A DNA stretch of 64,000 nt from Cheilinus undulatus (GCF_018320785.1 NC_054885.1:6150921-6214920), one strand, 5' to 3'; positions 25,683 to 38,460 are shown, counted from the first letter of the stretch. The notes: generated from the sequence alone by a model not told the origin. Numbers and translations are program-made.

Positions 25683-26893
25683 GCGCAGTTATTTAACATG
25701 CCTTCAAACGGGTAGCACGGTTGTAGTGGAAAAGCGAATTCCCTGACGCGCTGGGCTACCATGCCGAGTCAAACCAAGTAGAGTTAGGTCACTCAATGTG
25801 ATGGAAAAAGCCCAAATTAGGTGCTTTTCAACTGAGACAACAGGATCTTTACGTAGCACTGGGGTAAATACTCTACCCTTTGAAAAGCCCCTACTTTTGG
25901 AGTAGTACTTTCCAAAAGCCCAGGAACTTTGGGGTTGAGGCTGAAGTGTCCGAATGTAAATGTCTCTCTTGACTTCATTGGTTAAGAACAGACTTGGGCC
26001 TGGCCGAGTCAAGATGCCTGATTTGCTTGATCCTCCTGGGACTTTGGACCCCGATGAAAACGCACACAACAGTGGGCCACAGGAGAAGTTCCTAGACCTA
26101 AAAATTCCTGTACTTTTGGTTGAGAAGCACCTAGGTTCTGTCTGCTTAATGAGGTGCAGTTATTTAACGTTGTCGCCAGCTTTAGACACGCCCTCAAACG
26201 GGTAGCTCGGTTGTGGGGGAAAGCAAATCTCTTGCCATGCCAAATCAAACCAAGTAGAGCCAAGTCACTAAATGTAATGGAAAAAGCCAAAATTAGGTGC
26301 TTTTCAACTGAGGAAACAGCTCTGGGACTCTAGCCTTTGAAAAGTCCCTGCTTTTGGGGTAGAACTTTACAAAGGCCTGGGAACTTTGGGGTTGAGGCTG
26401 CAGTGTCTGATGGTAACAAGGTCAACAAATCTCAGATTTAAATTTCTCTCTTGACCTCGATGGTTTTAGGACAGACCGAGGCCAACTGACAGGGATGGGT
26501 ACGATTTGAGTTTTATCTATTAACAGTAAATGAACCACAGAAATGCACAAAAGGAACCAGTAGAACACGGGATAAGAAAAGTGGAGAGCTAGCCTTTCAT
26601 TTTGGGTGATGGTGAGTCGCATTGGGGGGTGGTGGGTTATCGAAATAAAGTACCAGTACCTGTGTTGTAATTTTGATCCAGGTAGTATTGGTTGTGTTGG
26701 TACCGGTACCATGCCGGTGCCAAATTTCGAGATTCATCCCTGCTGGATGAGATTGCCTGATTTGCTTGATCTTCCTGGGACTTTGGACCCCAATGGAAAC
26801 GCAGACAACAGTGGGACACAGGAGAAGAGAAGTTCCTAGACCTAGAAATTCCTGGCACTTTTGGTTGAGGATCACCTAGGTTCTGTCTGCTGA
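25683..26893. repeat. tandem pair of about 475-bp repeat units, second unit interrupted
   Basis: Unit A (25,683-26,154) and unit B (26,157-26,893) share ordered blocks: CAGTTATTTAAC, CAAACGGGTAG, TAGGTGCTTTTCAACTGAG, GAACTTTGGGGTTGAGGCTG, CTGATTTGCTTGATC and CACCTAGGTTCTGTCTGCT. Unit B carries a 253-bp insertion at 26,490-26,742 that unit A lacks. The repeat class is unknown. Confidence 0.75.
26490..26742. mobile_element. short insertion with CAGGGATG ends
   Basis: Comparison of repeat units A and B defines this insertion. Its ends are inverted (CAGGGATG and CATCCCTG), as in small hAT-type elements. The flanking 8-mers do not match well (ccaactga and ctggatga), so the target duplication is decayed or the class is wrong. 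Confidence 0.5.
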
Positions 26894-29020
26894 GGAGGCC
26901 TCTGTGTAAACTTCAGGGCAATTTAGGCTTTAGTGATGCACTGCTGCGTCAACTGAAAACTAGTACTGGCCCTGCTGCAAATGATCAGCTACAGAGGCAA
27001 ATAATGCAACATGTCTGTAGCTCATGTGTGTCTGCTGCTATGCATGAATTAAAGGCTGACAAGCAAGTTTATTTAGTAAAGATAGATCAACCGTAAAAAT
27101 AGGTACATTTAAGAAAACAGGAAGTACACAGTAAGTGTTAATGTTACCATTCTGTCCCCTACCGTCTCTGTCTTTCAGTCTGCCTTAATCCAGCTCCATC
27201 CATTCATCCACGCCTGCATCACTTTCGCCTACAGTCACCCTGACCTCCTTCCCTCTCCAGTGCTCGGCGATCAATACGACTGATGGGCATGAGAGAATTC
27301 CCCCACGCCACACTGCTCGTTGTCACATCATCTCCACCCTGCAGGGCTTTAACCTCTCCCTATCATCAGTATCCATCCTGTATGAGTCTTGGCTTTACAT
27401 GAGACCTATTTGTCATTGCAGCGGGTCGGCCTCACAGCCAATTAAAGTATTTGACCAGTTCCCCAGGATTCAATTACCTGCAGACGACCTCAAACCAAGT
27501 CTGCCTGCCCTTCAACTACTGTTGGAGCTGTTTTCCTGCACAGAAACACCCCACGTCAGCTAAAAATGTCCCCCTGCGCAGCTGGATTACGGACACTTCA
27601 AAGCATGTGCGTGTAGGTGTAAGAATAGTGAGCAGAGAGAAATAAATAGTAATAGATCCAGGGAGAGCAAGCCAGAGCGATGCACCCCAGGCCTCAGCCC
27701 CCCCCATTTACAGTAATATACTCAGATTAGTCCTTCAGAGGCACCGAAGGCTGCCGATGCTCTGCTGTCTCAGCAGTCGAGTCATGAAAGCAGGGAAGAC
27801 CCGAGTTAAGGAGAGAGCCCCCCTCGATCCCCCTTCACCAAAAGGCTCTGTTCTTTGTCTTTCACTGGGGGTGACCCCTCCCCCAATCCAATGTCTGCCT
27901 CTTGCTTTTAACACCTAGCGACAATCAAGAGGAACGGGGGGGACAAACACACACAGAGCGATAATGGCACATGCGGTGTGAATCAGAGTTGGATGTGATG
28001 ACTCACTTTGTATCATCATCAATGATTCCAGGGATTTCACGGATGTGAGGGAAATACAGGATAAAGTAGCACTGGTCAGTCATGGCAAAAATCACTATCC
28101 CGACTACTTTAATGATGCTGAGACTATGCTGAATATGTATGTCATTTACATATATTTACAGCTCATATAGGCCAACATCTACAGTCAATAAATTGGTTGT
28201 AAATATCAAAGGAAATATCCATATCTGCGGTTATGAATAATTCAGTTCTTAAGCAAATATCCGCCAATACAGACATCATGCTGATAATATCATGCAACCC
28301 TAAAAGGACTGCCTTTTTTCTTTCAGCTCTTTCCCTGTTAAAACTAGCTCAGAGTGTGTGCCATGGCTCCCTCTGCTCCTCACTTAAATTAAAATGAGAG
28401 CCGTTTTAGTGGGAGGGGCAGAGCACATGCTGTGCTGTAAGAAGAAAGGGTGTGCCCTAGTGCCGGAAAATCAATCAAATTTAAATTTCAATGACAATTT
28501 TGGCCTCTCAGGGCAATCGCAGAAAATAATTATATTGTAGTCTGCCTACTGTGATTTTCAAATTGAATAAAGTTTAACAATCATTTAACCTGGAATGTGT
28601 CACAATACTACATTTGTTTTGCATCATCAGCAGAGATTTTACTCTCAACACACTGTGCAAACATTCATGTGTCCATTCTTTTAAAGAACAGTTTGCAAAA
28701 CATCCTACTATACTTATTTTTGTACACCTAAAAAATAAGAATGGCATAAAAAAAAATCATTTGGACACTCTTGTAAATGAGATTTTTGATGTCAATGAGG
28801 TCTTACTGATTAAATACATTAAAATAAAATAATTCCCTTCATTGCAACAGTTTGTATTTGCAACTGCATGCAGTGTTGTGCTGCTTTTGTCAATAAATGT
28901 TCAGTGTCTGTTGTTATGTTTGGTATTCCACCTCAAATGCAAACTATTTTATGTATTTATACTTTAGAGAAGTCTGGTATTATGCATGGTATCTGTATCT
29001 GCAAAGTCAGCTTAAAAAGC
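26894..29020. other. gene-free stretch with GC-richer island and repeat remnants
   Basis: 27,180-28,010 has balanced composition with an AGCCAATTAAAG motif and no open exon, so it is possibly conserved regulatory DNA. 28,140-28,310 contains ATTTACAGCTCATATAGGCC, related to the minisatellite unit at 39.7 kb. 28,500-28,900 is a diverged copy of the AT-rich repeat nested at 9,245. Confidence 0.4.
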
Positions 29021-29027
29021 TGGTTAT

Positions 29028-29098
29028 TTGGGCGCGGATGGCCTGGCGGTTCTGCCACACCCCATGTAGGCAACTGTCCCGGGTTCATCATAATCAAC
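29028..29098 (+). repeat. tRNA-like SINE head fragment
   Basis: It contains an A-box-like TGGCCTGGCGGTT and a B-box-like GGGTTCATCATAATC about 40 bases later, matching the head of the intact SINE at 50.4 kb. It is not a tRNA gene: no cloverleaf stems pair. Confidence 0.55.
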
Positions 29099-29249
29099 TT
29101 GGTGCAATTTAGAGCACAATCAACAGATCTATCTAAGCTGAGATTTTCTAATTATTTCCCTAATTTCTTAATGATGGTTCTAATTTTAACTCTTATTGTT
29201 ACTAAAATAAGGTCTGTCCCTCAGTGTCTACCTGCAAGTTGTCATTCTG

Positions 29250-29420
29250 TTGGCTTATCTGCCTTTATTTAGATAGGACAGCAGAAAAGAGACAGGAAAT
29301 ACGTAGAGAGAGAATGGGAGAAGATGTACCAAAAAGGGTCGAGACAGGGAATCCTGCCTGCGACCAGTTCGTTGAGGATTCTGGACACGGGCGCCTGCTC
29401 TACCCACTGATCCAAACCAG
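29250..29420 (-). repeat. tRNA-derived SINE, diverged
   Basis: On the minus strand the head reads like a tRNA A box (GATCAGTGGGTAGAGCAGG) with a weak B box. The body contains the TTTATTTAGATAGGACAG block, which is shared in similar form by other copies here (46.6 and 50.4 kb). Confidence 0.6.
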
Positions 29421-29439
29421 CCATCAAAGATTTATGATG

Positions 29440-29591
29440 GGGATTTTTTGTCATTATTGGAGGGACGGGACAGCAGATAGAGTTGGAAATGGGGTGAGAG
29501 AGTGGGGAATGACATGAGGTGAGGCCGGACTTGAACTCGACCACCCACGTATGTGGGGAGTGACCAAACCACATGACCATCTGAGCCCCTA
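29440..29591 (-). repeat. tRNA-derived SINE, diverged
   Basis: The minus strand starts with a tRNA-like A box (CTCAGATGGTCATGTGG) and a B-box-like GAGTTCAAGTCC, followed by the CAACTCTATCTGCTGTCC body block. It lies directly after another SINE in the same orientation. Confidence 0.65.
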
Positions 29592-29599
29592 TTAAACTC

Positions 29600-30690
29600 T
29601 GTTTTGTATACAATGTGAATGTAATACAAAGAGCTGGTCTCGGCTTAAATCAGTTTGGAAATATTGTTATATCAGATCTGGCAAAAATCCATTACTCTGC
29701 ATCCTTTCTTTATTTATTTGACTTTTTAAATTTATGGCTTATTTTTCAGAACCATATGAATCATTTATAAATGACAACAGTCTTAGAAAAAAACGACAAC
29801 AGTGCAACAAAAATGTCAATCTGGGTAACAACGAACAGGAGAGGGAGAAAGTGCAAACTAATCTCATCCCATCCCCTTCTCCTTAACTCACTGATCGTTA
29901 CAATTGCGATTTCTTCGATTTAAACCTCAACATGCATTACCACGACACATAATTCTGCTGCCTTGTTTATCACTCAGCCCTGCAAAATTTGCAGCATCAC
30001 ATTTATATCTATTAAGATTGTTTGACTGTGATGCATGCAGATGTTGAAAAAGTGATGAGTAATCATAAAAATCATGATCTCAGAATGAGTGGTCATAATC
30101 CTAATGATGATTTTCCACCATGGCTGAGCAGCCATAGTGCTGTCCGTTTACCACACATGGCAAAATCTGAGGACAAAACAGGCATAGCATGTGGCACGTT
30201 TATTCTTAATTATTTTGTTTTCCTGACTCTAAAAATGCCCAAATCCTGACAGATTTAAATTGTAATGGCTCAGCACAAGCATGTAGAGCTTTTTAGAACA
30301 TGTTAGGGAGCTGTGTTTGACTTAATGAATGGGTTTGATCCTTGCTGTGCTGTCATAGCTATGGAGCCTGTATCATATTACCTTTGTCTGGCTTGGTCAT
30401 GCTGCCTCACTGAGCAGCTCGGATACAGTGTTTAACCACCATCACACCTATTTATAAAGCACACATGCCTCCTTTTGGGTTAAATCTTCCTCTCTGTGCT
30501 GGAATAACACTGTAGATGAGGTGGGAAAAGCATCAAACATGATCCCCATTAGGTTCCCTTGCTGATGCTTGGGAACAAAAGCTTCCACAGGAGGAGAAAG
30601 GGGGAGGGCAGAGGAGGAAGACTTCCCCACAATGAAGCCTGAGATGGAAACAAAACGGTACAGGTGAGGTGATGCAGAAGTGTTTACATT
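29600..30690. other. gene-free stretch
   Basis: AT-rich DNA. A 60-codon minus frame at 30,448-30,630 lies just downstream of the minus-strand first exon but has no clear splice acceptor, so I do not call it. Confidence 0.35.
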
Positions 30691-30701
30691 GCTCTCCTTA
30701 C

Positions 30702-30902
30702 CTGTCCAATGTCACCCACGACACCTCCAGTCCCGTCTATCCTCGGTCTTTTGCACTCAGCCCCGGATAAGTCAGTGAGGGCAGCGGCTGTCTGAGCGTC
30801 AGGCTCCGGGTCTCCTCGCTTCATCCCGCGGACAGCTGCTGGACCTCCGGCCGCGTTGGAGAGCGCTCCTGCGGCTGTGTCAATGTCTCTTTCCCGGTCC
30901 AT
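30702..30902 (-). CDS. first coding exon of an unrecognised gene (partial)
   Basis: An open, CpG-rich minus-strand frame ends in a strong donor (GGACAG|GTAAGG), leaving phase 0. From the ATG at 30,900-30,902 (A at -3 and G at +4, a good Kozak context) it encodes 67 residues. They are rich in Ala, Gly and acidic residues, with a basic KRPR cluster near the end that could be a nuclear localisation signal. In-frame ATGs further upstream at 30,950 and 30,974 would add 16 to 24 residues. I do not recognise the family. Low complexity plus the basic cluster fit a nuclear regulator, but that is inference. Later exons should lie at lower coordinates, and none could be identified, so the first intron is probably very large. 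Confidence 0.55.
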
Positions 30903-30979
30903 TATCCCCCGATTAACGGGTAGCATTATAGAAGCAACGTCGGTCGACATTAACATTGGACGGCAGACAGTCACCAGGA

Positions 30980-31720
30980 AAAGTGTGATTTATCCACAGC
31001 TCGGTTCTCACAATGGATTCAGCTTTCCCCAAACGGCTGATTTTGAGCTAATTTTCATCAATAACGGCTGTTTTCTCTCTTTAATGCTTCACTTTTCACC
31101 AGCTAGAGCATCATAATCAAACTAAGGTTAACTTGACGCTCTAAGAAATGTGTTTTCCATTAAATAAAAAGTAAAACAAAGCCAAACAGTGACCTATTTT
31201 TAATAAAGATCACACTGACTCCTGGATGCCTGACAAGCTAATTAGCTAGCTAACATTAGCCAGCGTGCTAGCATTACATTCCGCTAGCTCCCTCTTTATA
31301 AATGTGGCTGCCAGCAAGAGAAAATGTTGGGAATTAGCGCTTCTCCTTCTCCTTCTGTAAAGCCGGTTAGTCCTCTATCCTGTAGCCTCTTGGTGTGCCT
31401 GAAGCCCGGCTGTTGTTCCCTCTGATCTCCCCTCTGATTTCAGCCTCTTCTCCTCACTCCTCGGGTCCTTCCCTCGCCGTGGAGCTCCGCCGTGGATGTG
31501 TCTGTCTTGGCGTGCAGACTTGGCTGAACACGGTTTCTTTCCCCTGGTCGGAGCCCCAGTCTGTGTGAGCGGAAAAAAAAGGGGGAGTGTGGAGCTGATC
31601 CCAGGTCAGATTTGTTCACGGACACCGGGGGCAGGGAGAGCGGGTGGTGAGGTGAGCTGGGCTGGTCTGAGGTCTGCGTTTCCTCCGTCTCCTTCTCCTG
31701 CTTTTCCCTAAACCCACCAC
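30980..31720 (-). promoter_or_regulatory. CpG-rich promoter / 5' region of the minus-strand gene
   Basis: CpG frequency is clearly higher than in the surrounding AT-rich DNA. GCTAGC / TTAGCTAGC clusters (31,240-31,290) and a GC-rich tract (31,400-31,720) lie upstream of the first coding exon. No TATA box stands out. The start site is not fixed, and a divergent plus-strand transcript cannot be excluded. Confidence 0.45.
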
Positions 31721-32249
31721 CTCCTCCTCAGAGCTCCCCCTCCTCCGCCACTCATTTTAATGGTGTGATTCTAAATAAATACACTTTAAACTTTACATAA
31801 CTAAACATGTCAGAATAATTACAGCAAAATAAAAAAAGGACCCAGTTAAGAAACAGGAAACAAAAAAGGAAAAATCCTCGTTTATAACAATGTAAACTAG
31901 AAACAATGCAATTTAAACAGCCTAAGAAAAAGACAACTACAGTTTTTAAAAGGCAACAATTATCAATAGACAAATAAATAAGAGTGTAAATTAGAAAATT
32001 TGAATTCAACTTTTACCAAATTCTTGAAACAGTGTGACAAGCCGTACCAATAGGCTTTCTTTTTTTTCAAGATCTTTTTATTAGTGGCATATCTTTAAGT
32101 GTAAATAATTAAGTATGTAAATAAAAATACCGGTTTTAAAAATAAATGGAATTATGTACGATGGAAAATTAGAGATTTTTTTCTAATCTCTGTTCTGCAG
32201 TTTATATACAGTATAATTATAAAGAAATTATTTACATTGCAGTCATGTT

Positions 32250-34110
32250 TTTTATGTTTTTGCGCCCCCTGGTGGAAGATTACTGCAAAGAGAGAACTGC
32301 AGAGTTTTTGAAAGAATAAAAAAGGACTTCTTTCTTGTGAAATTGATGAATTGTTGCATAATCAGCTAAATGCTTAACTTTAGATATATGATATCTACTG
32401 GAAATGTAAATGAATATGTGCCTGAATATTCAGATTTACCTCTAAACATTTTAGAACAACGGCATCAAATAGAAAAAGGATTCAATGACGAAAGAGAAGA
32501 AATGATTAAAGCAGTGTTACTCAACCCTGCTCAACCAAAATTGTTTTTTAAAAAATACCTTTGCAAGAGTCACAATCTAAGTGGGTGAAAGTGTCAATAG
32601 AAATAAGTTAAAGCTGACAAAATAGGTGAAAAAAGCTGCAAGAAGGTGGCCAAAAATGGGTGAACATGGGTAAAATAAGCAAAACAGCAAAAACTGGGTG
32701 AAAAGTGACAAAATGTGGAGAAAAAGTGGCAGAAATAATGGTTAAAAGCAGTAAAAATGAGTGAAAAGTAACTTAAATTGGCAAAAAGCAGCAAAAGGGT
32801 GGGGAAAATGAGTAAAAAATAATTAAAATTAGCAATAATGGTTGAAAAAAAGGCAAAAACATGGCAAAAAAAATGAATGAAAAGTGACTAAAATTAAATA
32901 AAGGTAGCTAAAAGGTGGGAGAAAATAAGTGAAAAATAACTAAGTTTGGCAAAATCAGTAGAAAGGTGGGAAAAATAGTGAAAAATAACTAAAATTAGAC
33001 AAAAGCAGCAAAACGGGGGGGGGGGGGCAATTAGGGAAAAGTGACTAAAATTGGCAAAAAGCAGCAAAAAGGTGGAGGAAAATGAGTGAAAAGTGACTAA
33101 AATTGACAAAACGCAACAAAAGGTGGGGGGAAATGAGTGAAAAGTGTCATGTTATGGCAAGAGGCACCTTAAATGGGCAAAAAAAATCAATTCACGATTA
33201 GCAGGACAAAAACTGGTGATAAAGGGCAAAAAAATAGCAAATAAGGGCTATGGAAATATGCAGACAAAAATAAAGGATGACAATTAAGTCTGGCAATTAA
33301 AGCCTGATGTATAAGTGTGGGAAACAAATTTCAATGGATAAATCTGCTTTAGAACAACGGCATCAAATAGAACAAGGATTCCATGAAGCAATTAACCAAT
33401 TAATTGATGCAATTAATCTAAGTGCAATCATGATGCCAGTCTGTGTGATTACATAAAAGTCTGTTTTTGTTAAAGAAGTAGTTGAAAGGTTTTCAAAAAT
33501 GTTTGCAGAAAAGCAGAAAAGTTTACAAAAGCCCTTCTGTGGAATTTTGTAGAAGTACTTTTTTTAATTTTGGAAAAAAAGGAACATTTTGATCTTTTGT
33601 AAATATGAAGTTATTTCCAAAAGCAGTGCTGGATTATCTCATAAATGCAATCCCAAACTGCCATGTTGCCCAGTGTAATCACAATCTCATATTAGCATTT
33701 TACTGCAGAACTTTTGATCAAAATGTCTGGAACGTTTGTCACATTGTTGAGTAAAATGTATAGGATGTGCAAAAATACAGTGGATTCCTTCACTTCCCAA
33801 ATCCATCTTTGAATTTATGGCACATTTCTCAGTGTCAATACAACAAAATATAAATAAAAGTGGGTTTAAAAGACATCGAAAAGGCGATACATGATGAAAA
33901 TGTGAGAAAATGTCTGCGATCTCTGTTTTTGCAGCCTTTTTGGTGCTTTTGCACCCCCTGATGGAAGGTGATAGACATTTCAGGAGAGGAGAATTGTAGA
34001 TCAATTTTAAAAGAATTTAAAAAAAAACATTATCAGCTGGATTTTATATAAGTGTGATATTTTTACCTGCATATGAGTAAAAATTATAGAACAATTAAAT
34101 TAAATGGAAA
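32250..34110. repeat. repeat cluster: 'GCACCCCCTGGTGG' block and 'AGAACAACGGCATCAAAT' block
   Basis: A block centred on TTTTGCGCCCCCTGGTGGAAG (32,260) recurs at 33,947 and in related form at 35,620. A block with TTAGAACAACGGCATCAAAT (32,450) recurs at 33,350 and loosely at 34,084. Between them (32,594-33,260) is a degenerate GGCAAAAAGCAGCAAAAGGTGG array with a 13-G run at 33,015-33,027. No coding content is supported. Confidence 0.6.
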
Positions 34111-34527
34111 AGGGTTCAATAAATCAATCAAACTTTAATATGGCACTTTTCACACTAAGCAATGTAGCACAAAGGGTCTGGCCTTCCTCAGACTGTTGCC
34201 ACACAGTTGGAATCATAGCATTGTCTAAAATGTCTTGGTATGCTGAAGCATTAAGAGATAAACCCTGAGAAACAGCCCCATACCATCAGCCCTCCTCCAA
34301 ACATCACAGCTGGCACAGTGCAGCTTCTTCAGCAGTCCAGGAGCATGCTCATTAGGTTAACTGGGGACTCTAAATTGCCCGTAGATGTGAATCTTATTGT
34401 GCCTTTTGTTTGTTTCTGTATGTCTGCCCTCTGATTGGTTGGCAACCAGTCTAAGGTGTACCCAGCTTCTCACCCAGTGACTGGTTCCTGCCCCCGTGGC
34501 CCTGAAGGGATATAAGTGGTTTGGATC

Positions 34528-35445
34528 AGGGGTTCTCAACCTTTTCAGCCCACGACCCCTGAAATAAAGATGTCAGAGACCAGGGACCCCCACTGTACCT
34601 GAAGGTGGCTGAACACAGTCATGCACATTCAAGAAGAGTCACGTAGAGACAAGGTCACCCATTAAGGGGGAAAAAATGGCCCAGCCAAACTGGGGGCCAG
34701 CAAAATCATGGTCCACTGTAAAGTTAAGCTGTGGTATTTTAGATTTAACCTGAATCACAACCACTCTTATCAAAGAAGCAAATATGTTTTTAATTCGTTT
34801 GTGTAGTAAGTAGCCCTCTTAAAATGTAAATCCTTCTGTTTACTACAGAATTAAAATACATAAAAAATAGTTAAATGGGTTAATAATGGCAAAAAGTGAT
34901 GGGAAAGGTGCTGAAATTAGAGATTAAAAGTAGCAGAAATGGGAAAGAACTGCCAGAAATTGGCTAAAAGTGGCAAACAAACAACAAAACATGGGTTAAA
35001 GTGGCATAAACAGGCATATTAGGTGGTAAAAGGGGATTTAAAAAGTGGCTGAAATGGTGTTGAAGTAGCAAAATTAAGAGGAAATTTGGTGAAATGGGAT
35101 AAAAAATTGATATAATCTGGCAAAAAGGGTTAGCTAATGCAGAAATAGGCAGAAATGGGTGTATTAAATTGGGAAATGTGGCATTAAAAAGTGGTAAAGA
35201 GGGGTTAATAGTGGCAATAATGGGCCAACAGAGACAACAAGAGGCAAAGAGTGGCAAGGTTTGATTTAGAATTGGCAAAAATAGACAGAAAAAAGTGCTG
35301 GAAAGGTTTTAAAACTGACAAAAAATTGGTTTTAAGTGGCAAAAATGTGTTGAAGTTGGCAAAATTGGTGGGAAAAGGTGATGAAAAAGGGTTGGAATCT
35401 AGCAAAATTGGTAATAATTTATTCAAATATTCCTAGTTTCTTTAA
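34528..35445 (+). mobile_element. hAT-like element, 5' part, truncated
   Basis: It starts with CAGGGGTTCTCAACCTTTTC and follows the 8,587 element closely through its non-array head, then a TGGCAAAAATGGG array. Homology stops after the TTTAAGGCAT motif, and the final 60 bases with the right end are absent. This is a truncated copy. Confidence 0.75.
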
Positions 35446-36041
35446 GGCATATGATACATCATAACTTCCTCCTAAATTGCATTAAATTGTATATTATATT
35501 AAATTAAATATAAATATAGTTTGTCAGAAAAAAAATCTTTTTATCAAAGAAAGGAGTGAGCTCTTACCTGCAGTCTGATTTTTCAGATTTGATTTACATT
35601 GCAGTCATGTTTTTGATGCTGTTGTGCCCCCTAGTGGCCACAAGAGACACAGCATCTTGGGGAATTGCATATCAATTTTGAAGGAATACTTGACTACTGT
35701 GACTGCTCTTTTGTGAAATTGTTGTCATACAAAAATAAAAATATACCCCCAGTTTTGCAGAAATGTTTCCAGAGGAGAATCCGTAATAACTCAGAGAGAG
35801 AAACCCAGCATCTCTGCTTTATCACACACTCAAATGCTCAGTAACACCATTCTGCACCCATCCCTCACTTCACCTGCCGCCTCACAGCAGATGATTACTG
35901 TCACTTCACCGTGATGTGTAAATGTGTGTGTCAGTGTGAGCCGAGAGTGTTGTCTATTGTGTGTGTGTGTTTGTTTTTCCAAACTCTCTGACTCACTCTC
36001 TCCCTCCTCTACCTGTCCCTCTGCCACCCACTGAACCTGCG

Positions 36042-36201
36042 ATGATGGACGACACAGAGGTCACATCACTCCGCACGGCCGCCTGTTTCACTGAGGGAGG
36101 TTACGGGAGCCTGCAGGAGCCATTATTCTCAGTGAATGATTGTAGACTGCACAGATCAGGAGAAGATACTCCCTGTGAGAAACACGCTGAAGTATCAGAA
36201 G
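36042..36201 (+). CDS. weak candidate coding exon
   Basis: An ATG-initiated frame of 53 codons ends at a GT donor-like site (TCAGAAG|GTACAT). Composition is balanced, unlike the AT-rich flanks. There is no recognisable domain, no partner exon and no upstream promoter. It could equally be conserved non-coding DNA. A transposon fragment begins about 50 bases later. Confidence 0.2.
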
Positions 36202-36248
36202 GTACATCTGTATTTTTAGGGCAGCTGGTGTGCTGGAATTTTGAATTT

Positions 36249-37732
36249 GATGGGAGCAACACATCTCAAAAAAGCAGGGACAGGGCTATGTTTGTGTGCA
36301 GTCTGTAAATGTCTGGGAAGTGAGGAGACCAGTTGCTGGAGTATTTGGGAGAGGAATGTTGTCCCATTCTTGTCTGATGTAGGATTCTAGAGGTGGTTGA
36401 ACAGCCATGAATATTCAAGAATAGTGCAGACAAGGTTGTCCATAAGGGGGGAAAAGGGGGAGGTTTCTGGGACCCAGCCAAACTGGGGGCCCATGGAGAT
36501 CAGCAAAACCATGGTCCATTGTGAAGTTAAGCTGTGAAAACCATATTTTATATATTTGGCCTGAATAATAACCACTCGTATCAAAGACTCAAATATCTTC
36601 TTTTATTCATTTGTGTGGTCTTCTTTAAATGAAAATAACTTTCGTAGAACAATAATTAAAATGGGTTTAAATTGCTATAATTGGTTAATAATGGCAAAAA
36701 ATGTTTGGAAAGGTGGTGAAATTAGATTTCTAAACAATATATTTGGGATAAAGTGGCAAAAACAGACACAAAAAGTTGTAAGAGGGGACTAAAAAGTGGC
36801 TGAAAAGGCTTTAAACTGCAAAACAATTGGTGGAAATTAGGTGGAATGGGATGAAATCTGATATAAACTGGCAGAAATGGGTTAACTGTGGCAAAAAAAG
36901 GGTTGTAAAAAGTGATTGATAGAGGTAATAATGGGTCAACAGAGGCAACATAAGTCACAAAGTAGCAAGAATTGGTTTAGAAGTGGCAAAAACAAGCAGA
37001 AAAAATGTTGGAAAGGGTTTAAAATGGACAAAAATGGGTGTTAAGTGGCAAAAATGTGCTAAAATTGGCAAAAATTGGTGTTAAAAAGTGATGAAAAAGG
37101 GTTGACAGTTGGTAAAATTGGTGTAAAGTGGCAACAGTGTAATTTAAAAAATACTCTTTGTTTTTATAAGGCATCTGGTGACCCCCTCAGAGTGTCTTGC
37201 GACCCCCAAGGGGGTCCCGACCCCAAGGCTGAGAACCACTGCTCTAGATTCCCTGAATCTTTTGATATTATGCACTGTAGATGGTGGGATATCTAACATC
37301 GTCACAATTTTATACTGAGGAACATTTTTCTGAAATTGTTCCACAATTTTTAGACGTAGTTTATTCGCGGATGGGTGAACCTCTGCCCATCTTTACTTCT
37401 GACTCTGCCTCTCCAAAATGCTCCTTTCATACCGAGTCATGTCACTGACCTGTTGCTACTTAGTTGTGAAATAATCCTCTGTTTTTCATTAGTTTCCCTT
37501 ACTTTTCCAGCATTTTGTCGCCCTGTCTCTACTTTTTTGAGATGTGTTGCTGTAATCAAATTCAAAATGTTTTTATATTTTTTCATGAAATGGTAAAATG
37601 TCCCAGTTTCAACATCTGATGTGTTGTTTATGTTCTATGATGAATAAAATGTGGTTTATGAGATTTGAAAATCACTGCATTCTGGTTTTGTTTTACACAG
37701 CGCTCCACCTTTTTTTTTTTAAATTGTGGTTA
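36249..37732. mobile_element. Tc1/mariner-like copy disrupted by hAT-derived sequence
   Basis: 36,249-36,391 matches 18,513-18,870 of the Tc1/mariner-like element. 37,245-37,732 matches its right part (from about 19,513) to near the end. The middle (about 18,870-19,510 of the other copy) is missing and replaced by a headless hAT-like segment at 36,396-37,241 that keeps its right end GCTGAGAACCACTG. The sequences at the two junctions (TTCTAG and CTCTAG) are alike. Confidence 0.7.
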
Positions 37733-38440
37733 TAAAAGAATGTTTCCTTTCATCTAAAATTAAGATATTTCAAAATAACTCTTTAAAATTGTTAACCACA
37801 TTTTATGTCCTTTAAGCTTAACAAAGTGGAAAGCCTACCAAACAGAATTTAAACTTTAAGTACATTTTTAAGGGCCATTGTTGTTCAAACTGTGGCTGTA
37901 AGAAGCCAAACTTACCCTTTTTACACTTTTCAAAGAATGAATTATTGATATAATGATTTAAATTGTTAATTGGCTTTATTTTTGCTGTTTAAAGGTATAA
38001 TATTTGAGGGTTAATAGTAGCCTATGTATCCCTCTACTTCAGAAAGTGTGATAAAACCATTAGGACTGTACAAAGGTCATACCTACAAACATAAGGTATG
38101 AATCAGTGTGATTTTAATACATTTCCGGTCATGGTTTTCTTTCTTTGCTCTCAGCTTGATTTAAGTTTCATTTTACACCTAAGAAAGCCCAGCCTTTTCC
38201 TCGCTTTTATGCTAGCTAGTCTTCACAACAGGCTAATAATAACTGCCAGCTCCTATATTTGCCATGAATTCATTCATATTTGCACCATATCCGATCAGAG
38301 AAACAAAACAACGTTGTGCTTTTAATCTTTGTGGGTTTATTTTAATTCCCTAAAGCTACATCCTTACGCATCGGTTTCGTTTCCTCAACTTTCTTCTCCC
38401 CTTTGGGAACTCTCTCCAACCACCACAGCTGCGTGAGCTC
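37733..38440. other. upstream flank of the tetraspanin gene
   Basis: AT-rich DNA in which I see no repeat ends or exons. It becomes more GC-rich from about 38,350 toward the promoter. Confidence 0.4.
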
Positions 38441-38460
38441 CTTCACTCATTGGTGCTCCT

